This document shows, one piece after another, positions 49,226 through 58,545 of a DNA stretch of 64,000 nt; position 1 is the stretch's first letter, and each line of letters begins with the position of its first letter. The notes under the pieces are model-generated. The model searched no databases. It was not told where the DNA came from and was given only the letters and a program-made list of their open reading frames with translations. A program made the position numbers and the translations under genes. Source of the DNA: Streptomyces sp. NBC_00193 (GTDB taxonomy: Bacteria; Actinomycetota; Actinomycetes; Streptomycetales; Streptomycetaceae); NCBI RefSeq assembly GCF_026342735.1, contig NZ_JAPEMM010000001.1, positions 6,138,001 to 6,202,000 on the forward strand. Reading direction: 5' to 3'.

Positions 49226-51022
49226 TCACGCGTCCGCGATGTCGTTGGCGGCCACGTAGCCGAACGTCATCGCGGGACCGATCGTCGACCCGGCCCCCGC
49301 ATAACTGTGCCCCATCACGGCCGCACTCGCGTTGCCCGCGGCCCACAGGCCCCGGATCACCGATCCGTCCGCGCGCAGCGCGCGGGCCCGTGCGTCCGTG
49401 ACGATGCCGCCCTTCGTGCCCAGGTCACCCGGCACGATCTTGAAGGCGTAGAACGGCGGCGCCCAGATCGGGGCCAGACAGGAGTTCGGCGTCACGCCGG
49501 GATCCGTGTAGTAGTGGTCGTACGCGGTGTCGCCCCGGTGGAAGTCGGGGTCGGTGCCGTTCCACGCCTGCGCGTTGAAGCGGTTGAGGGTGGAGCGCAG
49601 GGCGGCCGCGGGCACCCCGATCTGGTTGGCGAGGGCGTCCCAGGTCCACGCCTTCTTCGCCGCGCCCGCCTGGTACCAGGAATCGGGGAAGACGATCGTC
49701 GGCAGGATGTCCTTGAACAGGTACTTGTTGCGGTAGTTCTGATCCACGATCAGCCAGGCCGGGATGTGCGAACCGGTCGCGCCCCGGTCCTTCTCGTACA
49801 TCACGTGCACCACATCGCTGTACGGAGCGGCCTCGTTGACGAAGCGGGCACCCTTCGCATTGACCATCAGGCCCCCGGGCAGGGTCCGTTCGGCGAGGCA
49901 GAAGTACGGTTCGTTCGGCAGCGGGATCGAGGGACCCCACCAGGCGTCGTCCATCAACGCCAGCGCCGCACCCGCCCTTTGGCCCGCCCGGATCCCGTCG
50001 CCCGTGTTCTCCTTCGCGCCGACCGACCACTGGGTGCCGACCGGCTGCTGCTGGTACTGGGCCCGCATCTCCGCGTTGTGCTCGAAGCCGCCCGAGCCGA
50101 TGACCACGCCCTTGCGGGCCCGCACCACGCCCCGTACGCCCTCCTTCTCCACCACTACGCCCGTGACCGCGCCGCCCTCCTGGACCAGGTCGACGAGCGG
50201 GCTGTTCAGCCACACCGGGACCCCGGCCTGGATCAGACCGGCCCGCAGACCGGCCGCCAGGGCCTGGCCCATGGTCAGCGGCTTCTGCCCGCACAGCGCG
50301 GCCGCCGTACCGCGCGCCAGGCATTCGGTGGACACCGCGAGCCCCTTGGCGCTCACGGCGGCGAGGTTGAGCCACTTGTAGTCCTGGCTGAACACCACCA
50401 TTCCGGCCGGCACGGGCATGTACGCCGGGTTCAGGCGGGCCAGTTCGGCGCCGAGTATGTTCCCGTCGATCTGGTCCGGCTCGATGGAGCGGCCGTTCGG
50501 GAGCCCGCCGGGGAGGTTCGGGTAGTAGTCGCTGTAGCCGTCCATGAAGCGGAAGCGCAGCGGGCTGTTGGCCATCACGAAGTCCAGCATCCGGGGCCCG
50601 TTGGCGAGGAAGGCCGCCTGCCGGTCCGCGGAGGAGCCGTTGCCGACCACCGCCGACAGGTACTGCGCCGCCTTCGCCGGGGTGTCGGGCACGCCCGCGC
50701 CCAGGATCACCGAGTTGTTGGGCAGCCAGATCCCGGCGCCGGACCGGGCGGCCGAGCCGCCGAAGGTCGGGGCCTTCTCGACCACGAGCACGCTCAGGCC
50801 CCGCTTGGCCGCGGTGAGCGCGGCGGTCATTCCGGACGCCCCGGAACCGACCACGACGACGTCGTACTCGCCGATCGTGGGCTCACCGGCCGCGTGGGCG
50901 GCGGCGGTCGGCAGCACGGTGGCGGCCAGCACGCCGGCCCCCGCCCCGGCGATGACCGTCCGGCGGGAGGGATGGGCATCGCTTGGTTCGGGACTCGCTG
51001 AGGAGGCGGTTCTCGCGGTCAT
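49226..51022 (-). CDS. Tat-exported FAD-binding dehydrogenase, 3-ketosteroid Delta1-dehydrogenase-like
   Basis: The protein is 598 aa. A Tat signal (SRRTVIAGAGAGVLAATVLP, cleavage after AHA) precedes the flavoprotein. Motifs are VVVVGSGASGMTAALTAAKR (FAD Rossmann), the VVEKAPTFGGSAARSGAG loop, GSGGFEHNAEMRAQY, and C-terminal HSYAGAGSTIGPAMTFGYVA. The tyrosine in HSYAGAG and the GPAMTFGY end match KstD enzymes, which introduce the 1,2 double bond in 3-keto-steroids. The usual ~510 aa core is here longer because of the leader. ATG 51022 is chosen to keep the operator upstream. Export of a KstD is unusual. It may instead be a related urocanate/fumarate-reductase-type enzyme. Confidence 0.75.
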   Translation of the reverse strand: MTARTASSASPEPSDAHPSRRTVIAGAGAGVLAATVLPTAAAHAAGEPTIGEYDVVVVGSGASGMTAALTAAKRGLSVLVVEKAPTFGGSAARSGAGIWLPNNSVILGAGVPDTPAKAAQYLSAVVGNGSSADRQAAFLANGPRMLDFVMANSPLRFRFMDGYSDYYPNLPGGLPNGRSIEPDQIDGNILGAELARLNPAYMPVPAGMVVFSQDYKWLNLAAVSAKGLAVSTECLARGTAAALCGQKPLTMGQALAAGLRAGLIQAGVPVWLNSPLVDLVQEGGAVTGVVVEKEGVRGVVRARKGVVIGSGGFEHNAEMRAQYQQQPVGTQWSVGAKENTGDGIRAGQRAGAALALMDDAWWGPSIPLPNEPYFCLAERTLPGGLMVNAKGARFVNEAAPYSDVVHVMYEKDRGATGSHIPAWLIVDQNYRNKYLFKDILPTIVFPDSWYQAGAAKKAWTWDALANQIGVPAAALRSTLNRFNAQAWNGTDPDFHRGDTAYDHYYTDPGVTPNSCLAPIWAPPFYAFKIVPGDLGTKGGIVTDARARALRADGSVIRGLWAAGNASAAVMGHSYAGAGSTIGPAMTFGYVAANDIADA

Positions 51023-51066
51023 GGGCAGGCTCCAGCGGAGAGGGGGTGAGGGGGTGGTTCCAGCAT

Positions 51067-51083
51067 TCTGATGCTGAGTCAGA
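51067..51083. promoter_or_regulatory. shared 17-bp operator, copy C
   Basis: TCTGATGCTGAGTCAGA, followed by AAAA, lies 44 nt upstream of the KstD-like gene start. It keeps TCTGA/TCAGA half-sites and the A-tract of copies A and B. Confidence 0.65.
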
Positions 51084-51150
51084 AAAGGTCTTCGGGGGAT
51101 CATGTGAAGTCAAGGCATACGCGCCGGTTGCGCTCCGGGCCCGGACGCAC

Positions 51151-51195
51151 GAAATCCCGTGCCGCACACACCGGGTGTGTGCGGCACGGGATTTC
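51151..51195. terminator. terminator after the phosphotransferase gene
   Basis: Two 22-bp arms (outer GAAATCCCGTGCCGCACACA and its complement) form a hairpin with a one-base centre; in practice a tight loop of about five bases. It lies 42 nt beyond the leftward phosphotransferase stop and before the KstD-like promoter, so it is probably a transcription terminator. Confidence 0.65.
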
Positions 51196-51237
51196 ACGGG
51201 CGACCGCGCCCAACGCGGCCGGGTCGGTGCGGCAGGG

Positions 51238-52362
51238 TCAGCGCGTGCCCACCGCCGCGCGGACCGCCCTGCGGGCCATGCCCGCGTCGTCGTGCAGGCG
51301 GCGCAGCAGCAAGCGCTGCTCCTCGCCCGAGGACAGGGAGCCCGCCGGCAGGGCCTGGTTCGGCGTGGCCGCCAGCATCGAGCGCTGCACGGCCGTCTCC
51401 GACATCCGGATCTCCCGGGTCAGCACCAGCATCAGGTTGACCAGGAAGGCGTCCCGGGCGGCCGGGCCGGCCGCCTGCGCCAGGCGGCTGATCTGGGCCC
51501 GTGCGGCCGGGGCGTCGCCCAGTACCGTCCACAGGGTGGCCAGGTCGTAGCCCGGCCGGTACCAGCCCGCGTGCTCCCAGTCGAGGAGGACGGGACCCGT
51601 CGGGGACAGCAGCAGGTTCGACAGCAGCGCGTCGCCGTGGTTGAACTGCCAGGGGTTGCCCGACATCTTCACGCCGTGCAGCAGCTTCTGCAGATCGCCG
51701 AAGTCACGGTCGGTCAGCAGGCCCAACTGGTAGTCCCGGGCGATCCGCCGGTCGTAGTCCAGCGGCCGCCCGAACAACTCGTCGGCGGGCCGCCAGCCGT
51801 TCACCTGGCGCACGGCTCCGAGTGCCGCTCGCAGGTCGGCCCGCGGCGGGGCCTCCACCGGATGCCGCTGCAGCGCGGCCACCCGGCCGGCCATCCGCTC
51901 GATGATCAGTACGCAGTTCTCCGGATCGGCGGCGATCAGCCGCGGCACCCGGACCTGCGGGCGGTGCCGGACGAACGTCCGGTACGTCGCTATTTCGTGC
52001 CGGTACCGCTCGCGCCACTCGGGCGAGTGATCCAGTAAAACCTTCGCGACGGCCGTCATCCGTCCGGTGGTTCCCACCAGCAGGACCGACCGGCCGCTGC
52101 GGCGCAGTACCTGGACCGGCGCGAACTCCGGACAGATGCGCTGCACGGAGGCGAGCGCCGTGCGCAACTGCGCGCCCTGGGGGCCCGACAGGTCGATTCT
52201 CCCGCTCAGCGGCTGCGATCCGGTACCCGGCATCCGCCGTGCCCGTACGACGCCCTGCGCCGAGGCCGCGGGGCGGCCGGGTTCGAGGTAGGGGCCGCCG
52301 CCCGCGGGGAGCGTGCGGTGCGGCCGGACCGGGGCGGACACGGAGGACGTGGCTGCGTACAT
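51238..52362 (-). CDS. aminoglycoside/choline-kinase-like phosphotransferase
   Basis: The protein is 374 aa in the APH superfamily. Seen are VLLVGTTGRMTAVAKVLLDH (nucleotide-binding Lys region), the Brenner motif FNHGDALLSNLLLSPTGPVL, and LLDWEHAGWYRPGYDLATLW with metal-binding Asp. The substrate is not aminoglycosides by any visible evidence; choline, homoserine or small sugars are all possible. The N-terminal ~80 residues are Pro/Ala-rich and weakly conserved. The start at 52362 (MYAATSSVSAP) follows GAAGGGA on the coding strand; the longer frame to 52428 is not supported. It is divergent from the HTH/TPR regulator gene. Confidence 0.8.
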   Translation of the reverse strand: MYAATSSVSAPVRPHRTLPAGGGPYLEPGRPAASAQGVVRARRMPGTGSQPLSGRIDLSGPQGAQLRTALASVQRICPEFAPVQVLRRSGRSVLLVGTTGRMTAVAKVLLDHSPEWRERYRHEIATYRTFVRHRPQVRVPRLIAADPENCVLIIERMAGRVAALQRHPVEAPPRADLRAALGAVRQVNGWRPADELFGRPLDYDRRIARDYQLGLLTDRDFGDLQKLLHGVKMSGNPWQFNHGDALLSNLLLSPTGPVLLDWEHAGWYRPGYDLATLWTVLGDAPAARAQISRLAQAAGPAARDAFLVNLMLVLTREIRMSETAVQRSMLAATPNQALPAGSLSSGEEQRLLLRRLHDDAGMARRAVRAAVGTR

Positions 52363-52592
52363 GGCGTTACGGATCCCTTCGTGCGCCGACGAGTTGCATA
52401 CGCCGCCCCGCCGGATCCCGTGCATCACCCTGGGGAGTTCCGCCGGTGACCGGGTCGGGGAGGCGCATTCCTACCTGACACCCGGGCGTGGGTGGCGGAC
52501 CACATTGCGTGCCCTGGCGAACCCTGGCGAATAGTCGCTCGGCACCTGACACGGGGTTACTGTCAACTCAGCCGAGAACCTGGGGGCTTGAC

Positions 52593-54074
52593 GTGAGCAA
52601 AGGTCCAAACACCCGTCTGAACGACCTGTTCGGCCTGGCCGGCTGGTCCAAGGGCGAACTGGCGAGGATGGTCAACCGGCAGGCGGCCTCGATGGGTCAC
52701 CACCAGCTGGCCACCGACACCTCGCGGGTGCGGCGCTGGATCGACATGGGGGAAACCCCGCGCGAACCGGTGCCCACGGTACTGGCAGCACTGTTCACCG
52801 AGCGGCTCGGTCGTGTCGTGACCATCGAGGACCTCGGGTTCGTACGACAACGGCGCACCGCCAAACAGCAGCCGGACGGGGAGCAGGAGAACCCCGACGG
52901 AATGCCCTGGGCGCCCGAACGCACAGCCGCGGTCCTCACCGAATTCACGGGAATGGACCTCATGCTCAACCGTCGCGGTCTGATGAGCGCGGGTGCCGCG
53001 CTCACCGCCGGCTCAGCCCTCAGCAACGCCATGCACGACTGGCTCCACACCGACCCCGCCCGCGCGAAGGACGTGCAGCGCCACGGTGACGCCTTCCAGG
53101 CCGACTCCGCGGGCTACGACCGCTACGAGGCCGCGCCCATCGGCTCCCAGGAGATCGAGGCCCTGGAGCGGTCGGTGGAGGTCTTCCGCGCCTGGGACGC
53201 CTCCAGAGGCGGCGGCCTGCAGCGCAAGGCCGTGGTCGGGCAGCTCAACGAGGTGGGCGGCATGCTCGCGTACCACCACCCCGACCACCTCCAGCGCAGG
53301 CTGTGGGGGGTGGCGGCCAACCTGGCGGTCCTGGCGGGCTGGATGTCCCACGACGTGGGCCTGGAGCCCACCGCGCAGAAGTACTTCGTCATCGCCGCGC
53401 ACGCGGCCCGCGAGGGCGGCGACCGGCCGCGCGCGGGGGAGGCGCTCTCCCGCGCGGCCCGTCAGATGGTCCACCTGGGCAAGCCGAACGAGGCCCTGGA
53501 CCTGATGAAGCTGGCGCAGTCCGGCTCCGGCGAGCAGACCCTGCCCCGGACCCGCGCCATGCTCCACACCATCGAGGCCTGGGCGCAGGCCGCGCTCGGC
53601 AAGGGGCAGGCCATGCGCCGCACCCTGGGCGAGGCCGAGGACCTGTTCGTGTCCACCTCGGGAGACGTGCCGCCGCCGTCCTGGATGCAGCACTTCGACG
53701 AGGCCGATCTGCACGGCATGCAGGCGCTGGCCTTCCGTACCCTCGCCGACCACGACCCCTCGGCGGCGACCATCGCGCAGCAGCACGCGAAGGAGGCCCT
53801 GCGGCTGCGGGCCGACGGCCACCAGCGCTCGAAGATCTTCGACTACATCTCGATGGCCTCCGCCTGCTTCATCGCCGACGACCCGGAACAGGCCGACCGC
53901 TACGCCCGCCTGGCGCTGGTCTCGATGAACGAGACCTCCTCGCACCGGACGTGGGACCGGCTGCGCGAGATGTACCGGCTGAGCGGCCACTACTCCGGAT
54001 TCGCCGGCATCGAGGAGCTCCGCGAGGAGATCAAGCTGGCCCTCCCGAACAGCCCCGTGGCACGGCCGGTCTGA
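52593..54074 (+). CDS. HTH/TPR transcriptional regulator (NsdA-like family)
   Basis: The protein is 493 aa. The N-terminal ~80 residues form an unusual HTH-like region: LFGLAGWSKGELARMVNRQA and TDTSRVRRWIDMGETPREPV. An MPWAPERTAAVLTEFTGMDL and RRGLMSAGAALTAGSALSNA stretch follows, then TPR-like helices to the end (GDRPRAGEALSRAARQMVHL, PEQADRYARLALVSMNETSS). This architecture is found in Streptomyces NsdA-type regulators affecting sporulation and antibiotic production; assignment to that exact subfamily is inference. The start is GTG at 52593, chosen over ATG 52488 because it begins SKGPNTRLNDLFGLAG. A terminator follows 66 nt after its stop. Confidence 0.8.
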   Translation: MSKGPNTRLNDLFGLAGWSKGELARMVNRQAASMGHHQLATDTSRVRRWIDMGETPREPVPTVLAALFTERLGRVVTIEDLGFVRQRRTAKQQPDGEQENPDGMPWAPERTAAVLTEFTGMDLMLNRRGLMSAGAALTAGSALSNAMHDWLHTDPARAKDVQRHGDAFQADSAGYDRYEAAPIGSQEIEALERSVEVFRAWDASRGGGLQRKAVVGQLNEVGGMLAYHHPDHLQRRLWGVAANLAVLAGWMSHDVGLEPTAQKYFVIAAHAAREGGDRPRAGEALSRAARQMVHLGKPNEALDLMKLAQSGSGEQTLPRTRAMLHTIEAWAQAALGKGQAMRRTLGEAEDLFVSTSGDVPPPSWMQHFDEADLHGMQALAFRTLADHDPSAATIAQQHAKEALRLRADGHQRSKIFDYISMASACFIADDPEQADRYARLALVSMNETSSHRTWDRLREMYRLSGHYSGFAGIEELREEIKLALPNSPVARPV

Positions 54075-54139
54075 TCGGCGCGGCCGGTCGGAGACCGGTC
54101 GGTCGGAGACCGGTGGCCACCGGGGTCCGGGCACGAGAA

Positions 54140-54163
54140 AGGCCGCGCCTTCCGGCGCGGCCT
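54140..54163. terminator. bidirectional terminator
   Basis: AGGCCGCGCC and GGCGCGGCCT form a perfect 10-bp stem with a TTCC loop, flanked on the left by AAA, between the HTH/TPR gene and the converging PP2C phosphatase gene. Confidence 0.8.
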
Positions 54164-54183
54164 CGGGTCCCGTGAACCTCTCG

Positions 54184-55611
54184 CTACGAGCCGATCCGGG
54201 CCACCAGCACGCAGGCGTCGTCCTCGCGCTCGCCCTCGCCGAACTCCCCGATCACCAGGCGCACGCAGTCCTGCGCGGACCGGGCGGCGGAGAAGTGCGG
54301 TGCCAGCGCCAGCAGCCGCTCGGTCCCGTCGGCCTTGCTGAACTCGATGCTGCGCGGGGTCAGTCCGTCGGTGTGCAGGACGAGGACGTCGCCCACCTCC
54401 AGCCGCTCCTCGGCCTGGCCGTACGTGGCTCCGGAGGTCGCTCCCAGCAGGACGCCCTCGGGGGGCAGCAGCGAACGGCCCTGGCCGCGCCGGAACAGCA
54501 GCGGGGCGGGGTGGCCGGCCTGCGCCCAGGACAGCACCCGGCGCGCGGGATCGTAGCGGCAGCACACGGCGGATCCGAGCGCGGGCTGGACGGAGGTCTC
54601 CAGGAGCTGGTTCAGCCAGCCCATCAGCGGGCCCGGTTCGATGCCCGCCATGGCCATCCCGCGCAGGGCGCCGAGCATCATCGCCATGCCGGAGGTCGCG
54701 GTCACCCCGTGCCCGGTGAGGTCACCCACCGTCAGCATCGAGTGCCCGTCGGGGAGTTCGAGCGCGTCGTACCAGTCGCCGCCGATGAGCGCGCTGGTCG
54801 CGGAGGGCAGGTAGTGCGCAGCGACGTCCAGCGCCCTGGTGTTGTCGTGCGGGAACCGCAGGGAGCCGCGCCACGGGGGGAGCACGGCTTCCTGCAGCTC
54901 GACCGCCAGCCGGCGCTCGGTCTGCGCGATCTCCTGCCGGCGCTGCAGCGAGTCCCGGGACTCGCGCACCGCCCGCTGGCTCCGGCGCAGTTCACTCACG
55001 TCCCGCAGCACGGCCCACATGGAGGCCGTGCAGCCGTCGGAGTCGAGGACCGGCTCGCCCCTCATGTGCAGCGTCCGGACCCGGCCGTCGGCCCGGACGA
55101 TGCGGAACTCGCCGTCTATCGGCTTGCCGTCCACCAGACAGGCCGTCACCATCGCCGTCAGCAGCGGCTGGTCCTCGGAGAACAGGGTGGATCCCAGTTC
55201 GTCGAGGGGCAGCGCGCCCGCCTCGGGGGAGCGGCCGAAGATCTGGAAGAGTTCGTCGGACCAGCTGACCTCGTCGGTCAGCAGGTTCCACTCGGCACTG
55301 CCGACCCTGGTCTGCTGGGCCTCGGCCCCGGTCTCCGGGGCGGCCTGCGGCAGCGCGGCGGACTCCGGCGCGGTGGGCGGGAGCCCTTCCTTGAGCTGGC
55401 CGAGGTGCGCGCGGAGGTCGTCGAGATGGTGGACGGCGAGATCGCACAGTGCGCGCTGCCAGCGGCCCTGCGCGTCGTCGTCGTCGACCACGGTGTCGCG
55501 GCGGACGGCGTCGACTTCTCCGCGGAGCTGTCGGGTCTGCGAGATCAGCGCGTCCACCGACCCTGGCTCGGGGGGTTGCGCGGGGCGGTCCGCGTACAGG
55601 TGGGACGGCAT
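54184..55611 (-). CDS. PAS-domain PP2C-type (SpoIIE/RsbU-like) serine phosphatase
   Basis: The protein is 475 aa. An N-terminal ~100 residue region (with coiled-coil-like RQLRGEVDAVRR) precedes a PAS sensor (~115-235, SAEWNLLTDEVSWSDELFQI, GEFRIVRADGRVRTLHMRGE). A short coiled coil (SLQRRQEIAQTERRLAVELQ) leads to the SpoIIE phosphatase with Mn2+-binding IGGDWYDALELPDGHSMLTV, GDLTGHGVTATSGMAMML and VLVLHTDGLTPRSI. Such phosphatases dephosphorylate anti-anti-sigma factors in stress control. The start at 55611 is inferred from MPSHLYADRPAQ; the longer frame to 55887 is unsupported. The sensing ligand is unknown; redox or light via a PAS cofactor is possible. Confidence 0.88.
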   Translation of the reverse strand: MPSHLYADRPAQPPEPGSVDALISQTRQLRGEVDAVRRDTVVDDDDAQGRWQRALCDLAVHHLDDLRAHLGQLKEGLPPTAPESAALPQAAPETGAEAQQTRVGSAEWNLLTDEVSWSDELFQIFGRSPEAGALPLDELGSTLFSEDQPLLTAMVTACLVDGKPIDGEFRIVRADGRVRTLHMRGEPVLDSDGCTASMWAVLRDVSELRRSQRAVRESRDSLQRRQEIAQTERRLAVELQEAVLPPWRGSLRFPHDNTRALDVAAHYLPSATSALIGGDWYDALELPDGHSMLTVGDLTGHGVTATSGMAMMLGALRGMAMAGIEPGPLMGWLNQLLETSVQPALGSAVCCRYDPARRVLSWAQAGHPAPLLFRRGQGRSLLPPEGVLLGATSGATYGQAEERLEVGDVLVLHTDGLTPRSIEFSKADGTERLLALAPHFSAARSAQDCVRLVIGEFGEGEREDDACVLVARIGS

Positions 55612-56290
55612 CTGAACTCCGATACAGGCGCGGCACGGCCAAGTCTGAGGAGGGACCGGTTCTGAAGGAAGGGCCGGTAACGACTGTTGCACAGCCTGCG
55701 ACGGCCTGTAAGGCGTTTGGCAACATCCGTGGCGGACTTGCACAAGGCATATGCCTGGGGCCTTCCGGCCCTCCTGGAGCGTGCGAACGAATCCGGTCAG
55801 CCCGTGCCGGCGGGCCGCCGGCGGGACCCCGCAGGCCCTTGCCGTACCCGGGCCGCCGCTCCGCGATCGGTACCGGGCGGATCGCACCGGACGCGTGGCC
55901 CGCCCGGGGCCGCCCGGGCGGGTCAGGCGTGCACGGTGTGCCGCAGCCGCGCTCCTTCCCCCGTCCGCCCGCGGCCGGAAACCGGCCGTGCGGACGGGGG
56001 CGATCGATCGTACGGCCGAGGTGTACGAGGTCCGCCCGCTGTCGAACGGGCGAAAGACACCGCGGAACCCGGATCAACACGACCGGCCCGCCACCCCCCG
56101 AACGAAGGACCCCGCCGCGGCCGGCCGCCCATGCGGCGCGATCACCACCCCCGGTGACGGTATGTCCGGTATTTCGCCCGCGCTGTGATCCGGACTTCCC
56201 CCGGCACCCCCGAATGGCTACTCTACGTGCCGGTAATGAGCCGGGGAGGCTCGCTGAGGCGGGCCGCGCGCAGGGTGGGGACACAACGAC
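55612..56290. other. gene-free 679-bp region
   Basis: No open frame here has a family pattern, and the long frames overlapping it are shadows. It holds the promoter of the leftward phosphatase gene and of the rightward molybdenum-enzyme operon. A 12-bp palindrome AGGCATATGCCT lies at 55745-55756. I see no riboswitch or small RNA pattern. Confidence 0.4.
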
Positions 56291-58525
56291 ATGACCGGGC
56301 AGAGCCATCCGCCGACCGACGGGCAGAGCCGGCGGTCCTTCCTCACCTATCTGGTCGCCGCGCCGACCCTCGCCCTGGTCACGCGCGCCGGAGCCGACCT
56401 CATCGCACCGCAGACCGCGCACGCCGTGATCCCGACGCTGCCCGCCATCGCCGATCTGGTGGACCTCGGCGACCTGTTCATCCTGGCCGGCGCCCCCACC
56501 TCGGCCCTGCTCGCGCTCGTCGTGGAGGCCGACGGAACCATCCGCTTCCGGCTGCCCCGCGAGGAGGTCGGCCAGGGGCTCACCACCGCCGTGGCGATGC
56601 TCGTCGCCGAGGAACTGGACGCCCCGCTGGCCGCCGTACGGGTCGAACTGGACGACGCACGCCCCGAGCTGCTCTTCAACCAGCTCACCGGATCCTCCAA
56701 CTCCATCCGCTCCCTCTACGGTCCGGTCCGCCAGTGCGCCGCCACCGCCCGGGCCCGGCTGGTCGCGGCCGCCGCCGTGCGCTGGAGCCTCCCGGCATCG
56801 ACCCTGACCACGGCGAACGGCGCCGTCCGCGCCCCCGACGGCCGCACCGCCCCCTACGGCTCCCTCGCCGCGGCCGCCGCCGACCCCGCCCTGATCGTCC
56901 TCGGCGCCACCCCCAAGCCGACGGCCAAGCACGCCCTGGTCGGCAAGCCCACCAGCCGGATCGACGCCCGCGCCATGGTCACCGGGGCCCAGCGCTACAC
57001 CCTCGACCTGGACGTGCCCGGGGCCAAGCCCTGTGTGGTCCGCCGCCCGCCCACGCTCGGCGGCAGCGTCCGCTCCGTCGCCAACCTCGCCGCCGTCCGG
57101 GCCATGCCCGGCGTCCTGCACGTGGTCACCGTCGCCACCGGGGTCGCCGTCGTCGCCGAGACCTTCGGCCAGGCCCTCGACGCCAAGGCCGCGCTCCAGG
57201 TCACCTGGGGCCCGGGCCCGGCCGACCAGCTGTCGGACGCATCTGTCCGTACGAAGCTGCGCGCCGCCACCCCGCCGCTGCTCGTGCCGCCGCTGCTCAC
57301 CCCGCACGTGGACGCCGAGTTCGACTTCGCCTTCGTCAGCCACGCCCCGATGGAGACCAACTCGGCCGTCGCCGACGTGCGCGAGGACCGGGCCGAGATC
57401 TGGTCCGGGCTCAAGTCGCCGATCGTGGCCCGCGAAACGATCGCCGCCGACCTCGGCCTGCCCCTCGACAAGGTCACCGTCCACGTGGTGCAGGCGGGCG
57501 GCTCCTTCGGCCGCCGGCTGTTCTTCGACGCGGCCCTGGAAGCGGCCCGGATCTCCAAGGCCTGCCGCCGCCCGGTGCGGCTGATGTGGACCCGGGTGGA
57601 CGACACCCGGCACGGCCGGATGCGCCCCGCCACCCACCACAAGATCCGGGCGACGCACCTGCTGGGCGAGGTGCTCAGCTTCGAACACCGGGTCGCCGCC
57701 GCCGAGACCGACTTCCGGCACGGACTCGGCGAGATCATCACCGCCACCGCCGCCAGCCTCCCGCTCGGCATCGGCAACGCCACCCTCGCCCAGACCCTGT
57801 TCCTCACCACGATCAAGTCCCCGTACCACTTCGGGCTCACCACCCAGGCGCTCACCGAGGTCCCGACCGGGGTCCCCACCGGGTCCTGGCGGTCGGTCTA
57901 TTCGGCGAACACCCGGGGGGCCGAGGAGATCGTGGTGGACGAGCTGGCCGCCGCGACGGGCCGGGACCCGTACCAGTTCCGCCGGACCTTCCTGAAGACG
58001 GCCGCCCAGCGCGCCGTGCTCGACAAAGCGGCCACCGAGGGCGGCTGGGGCCGGGCCATGCCGGCCGGCTGCGCCCAGGGCATCGCCTTCCACGAGGAGT
58101 ACAAGTCCCGGACGGCCTGCCTGGTCGAGATCGACACCAGGGATCCGGAGCACGTCCGCGTCACGAAGGCGGTCATCGCCGTCGACGTGGGCCTGCCCGT
58201 CAATCCGCGCGGTCTGGAGGCCCAGATGATCGGCGGCCTGACCGACGCGATCTCCACCACGCTGAAGGCCGGCCTGCACCTGGACAAGGGGCTCCCGCTG
58301 GAAGGCAGTTACAGCCAGTTCCACTGGGCGCAGCAGCGCGACACCCCGAAGGACGTACGCGTCTTCGTGCTCCCGGCGACCGGAACCGAGCCCGGCGGGG
58401 CCGGCGAACTGGGCCTGCCCGCCGCCGTGGGCGCGATCGCCAACGCCTACGCCCGGGCCACCGGCACCAAGCCGCGCAGCTTCCCCCTCGACTTCGACGT
58501 CGACTTCACCCCCTACCCGCGCTAG
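56291..58525 (+). CDS. molybdopterin-binding oxidoreductase large subunit (isoquinoline 1-oxidoreductase beta type), Tat-exported
   Basis: The protein is 744 aa, xanthine-dehydrogenase family. A Tat signal SRRSFLTYLVAAPTLALVTR lies at the N-terminus. Seen are LPREEVGQGLTTAVAMLVAE (IorB hallmark), GGSFGRRLFFDAALEAARIS, TGSWRSVYSANTRGAEEIVV and the catalytic Glu in PGGAGELGLPAAVGAIANAY. Family members oxidise N-heteroaromatics, aldehydes or related substrates using a molybdenum cytosine dinucleotide cofactor, with electrons leaving through 2Fe-2S clusters. The small Fe-S subunit follows 20 nt later. There is no FAD subunit and no dedicated cofactor-assembly gene alongside. Confidence 0.9.
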   Translation: MTGQSHPPTDGQSRRSFLTYLVAAPTLALVTRAGADLIAPQTAHAVIPTLPAIADLVDLGDLFILAGAPTSALLALVVEADGTIRFRLPREEVGQGLTTAVAMLVAEELDAPLAAVRVELDDARPELLFNQLTGSSNSIRSLYGPVRQCAATARARLVAAAAVRWSLPASTLTTANGAVRAPDGRTAPYGSLAAAAADPALIVLGATPKPTAKHALVGKPTSRIDARAMVTGAQRYTLDLDVPGAKPCVVRRPPTLGGSVRSVANLAAVRAMPGVLHVVTVATGVAVVAETFGQALDAKAALQVTWGPGPADQLSDASVRTKLRAATPPLLVPPLLTPHVDAEFDFAFVSHAPMETNSAVADVREDRAEIWSGLKSPIVARETIAADLGLPLDKVTVHVVQAGGSFGRRLFFDAALEAARISKACRRPVRLMWTRVDDTRHGRMRPATHHKIRATHLLGEVLSFEHRVAAAETDFRHGLGEIITATAASLPLGIGNATLAQTLFLTTIKSPYHFGLTTQALTEVPTGVPTGSWRSVYSANTRGAEEIVVDELAAATGRDPYQFRRTFLKTAAQRAVLDKAATEGGWGRAMPAGCAQGIAFHEEYKSRTACLVEIDTRDPEHVRVTKAVIAVDVGLPVNPRGLEAQMIGGLTDAISTTLKAGLHLDKGLPLEGSYSQFHWAQQRDTPKDVRVFVLPATGTEPGGAGELGLPAAVGAIANAYARATGTKPRSFPLDFDVDFTPYPR

Positions 58526-58545
58526 TCGCCCCCAGGAGCCGAGCC

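Noticed and set aside
55745..55756. AGGCATATGCCT palindrome as an operator
   Set aside because: Twelve bases of palindrome alone in a long intergenic region are not enough support without a second copy or a nearby regulator.
54992..58324. 1110-codon open frame on the minus strand
   Set aside because: It runs opposite the PP2C phosphatase, the gene-free region and the molybdenum enzyme, has no family motifs, and is Gly/Arg/Asp-rich as expected of a high-GC shadow frame.
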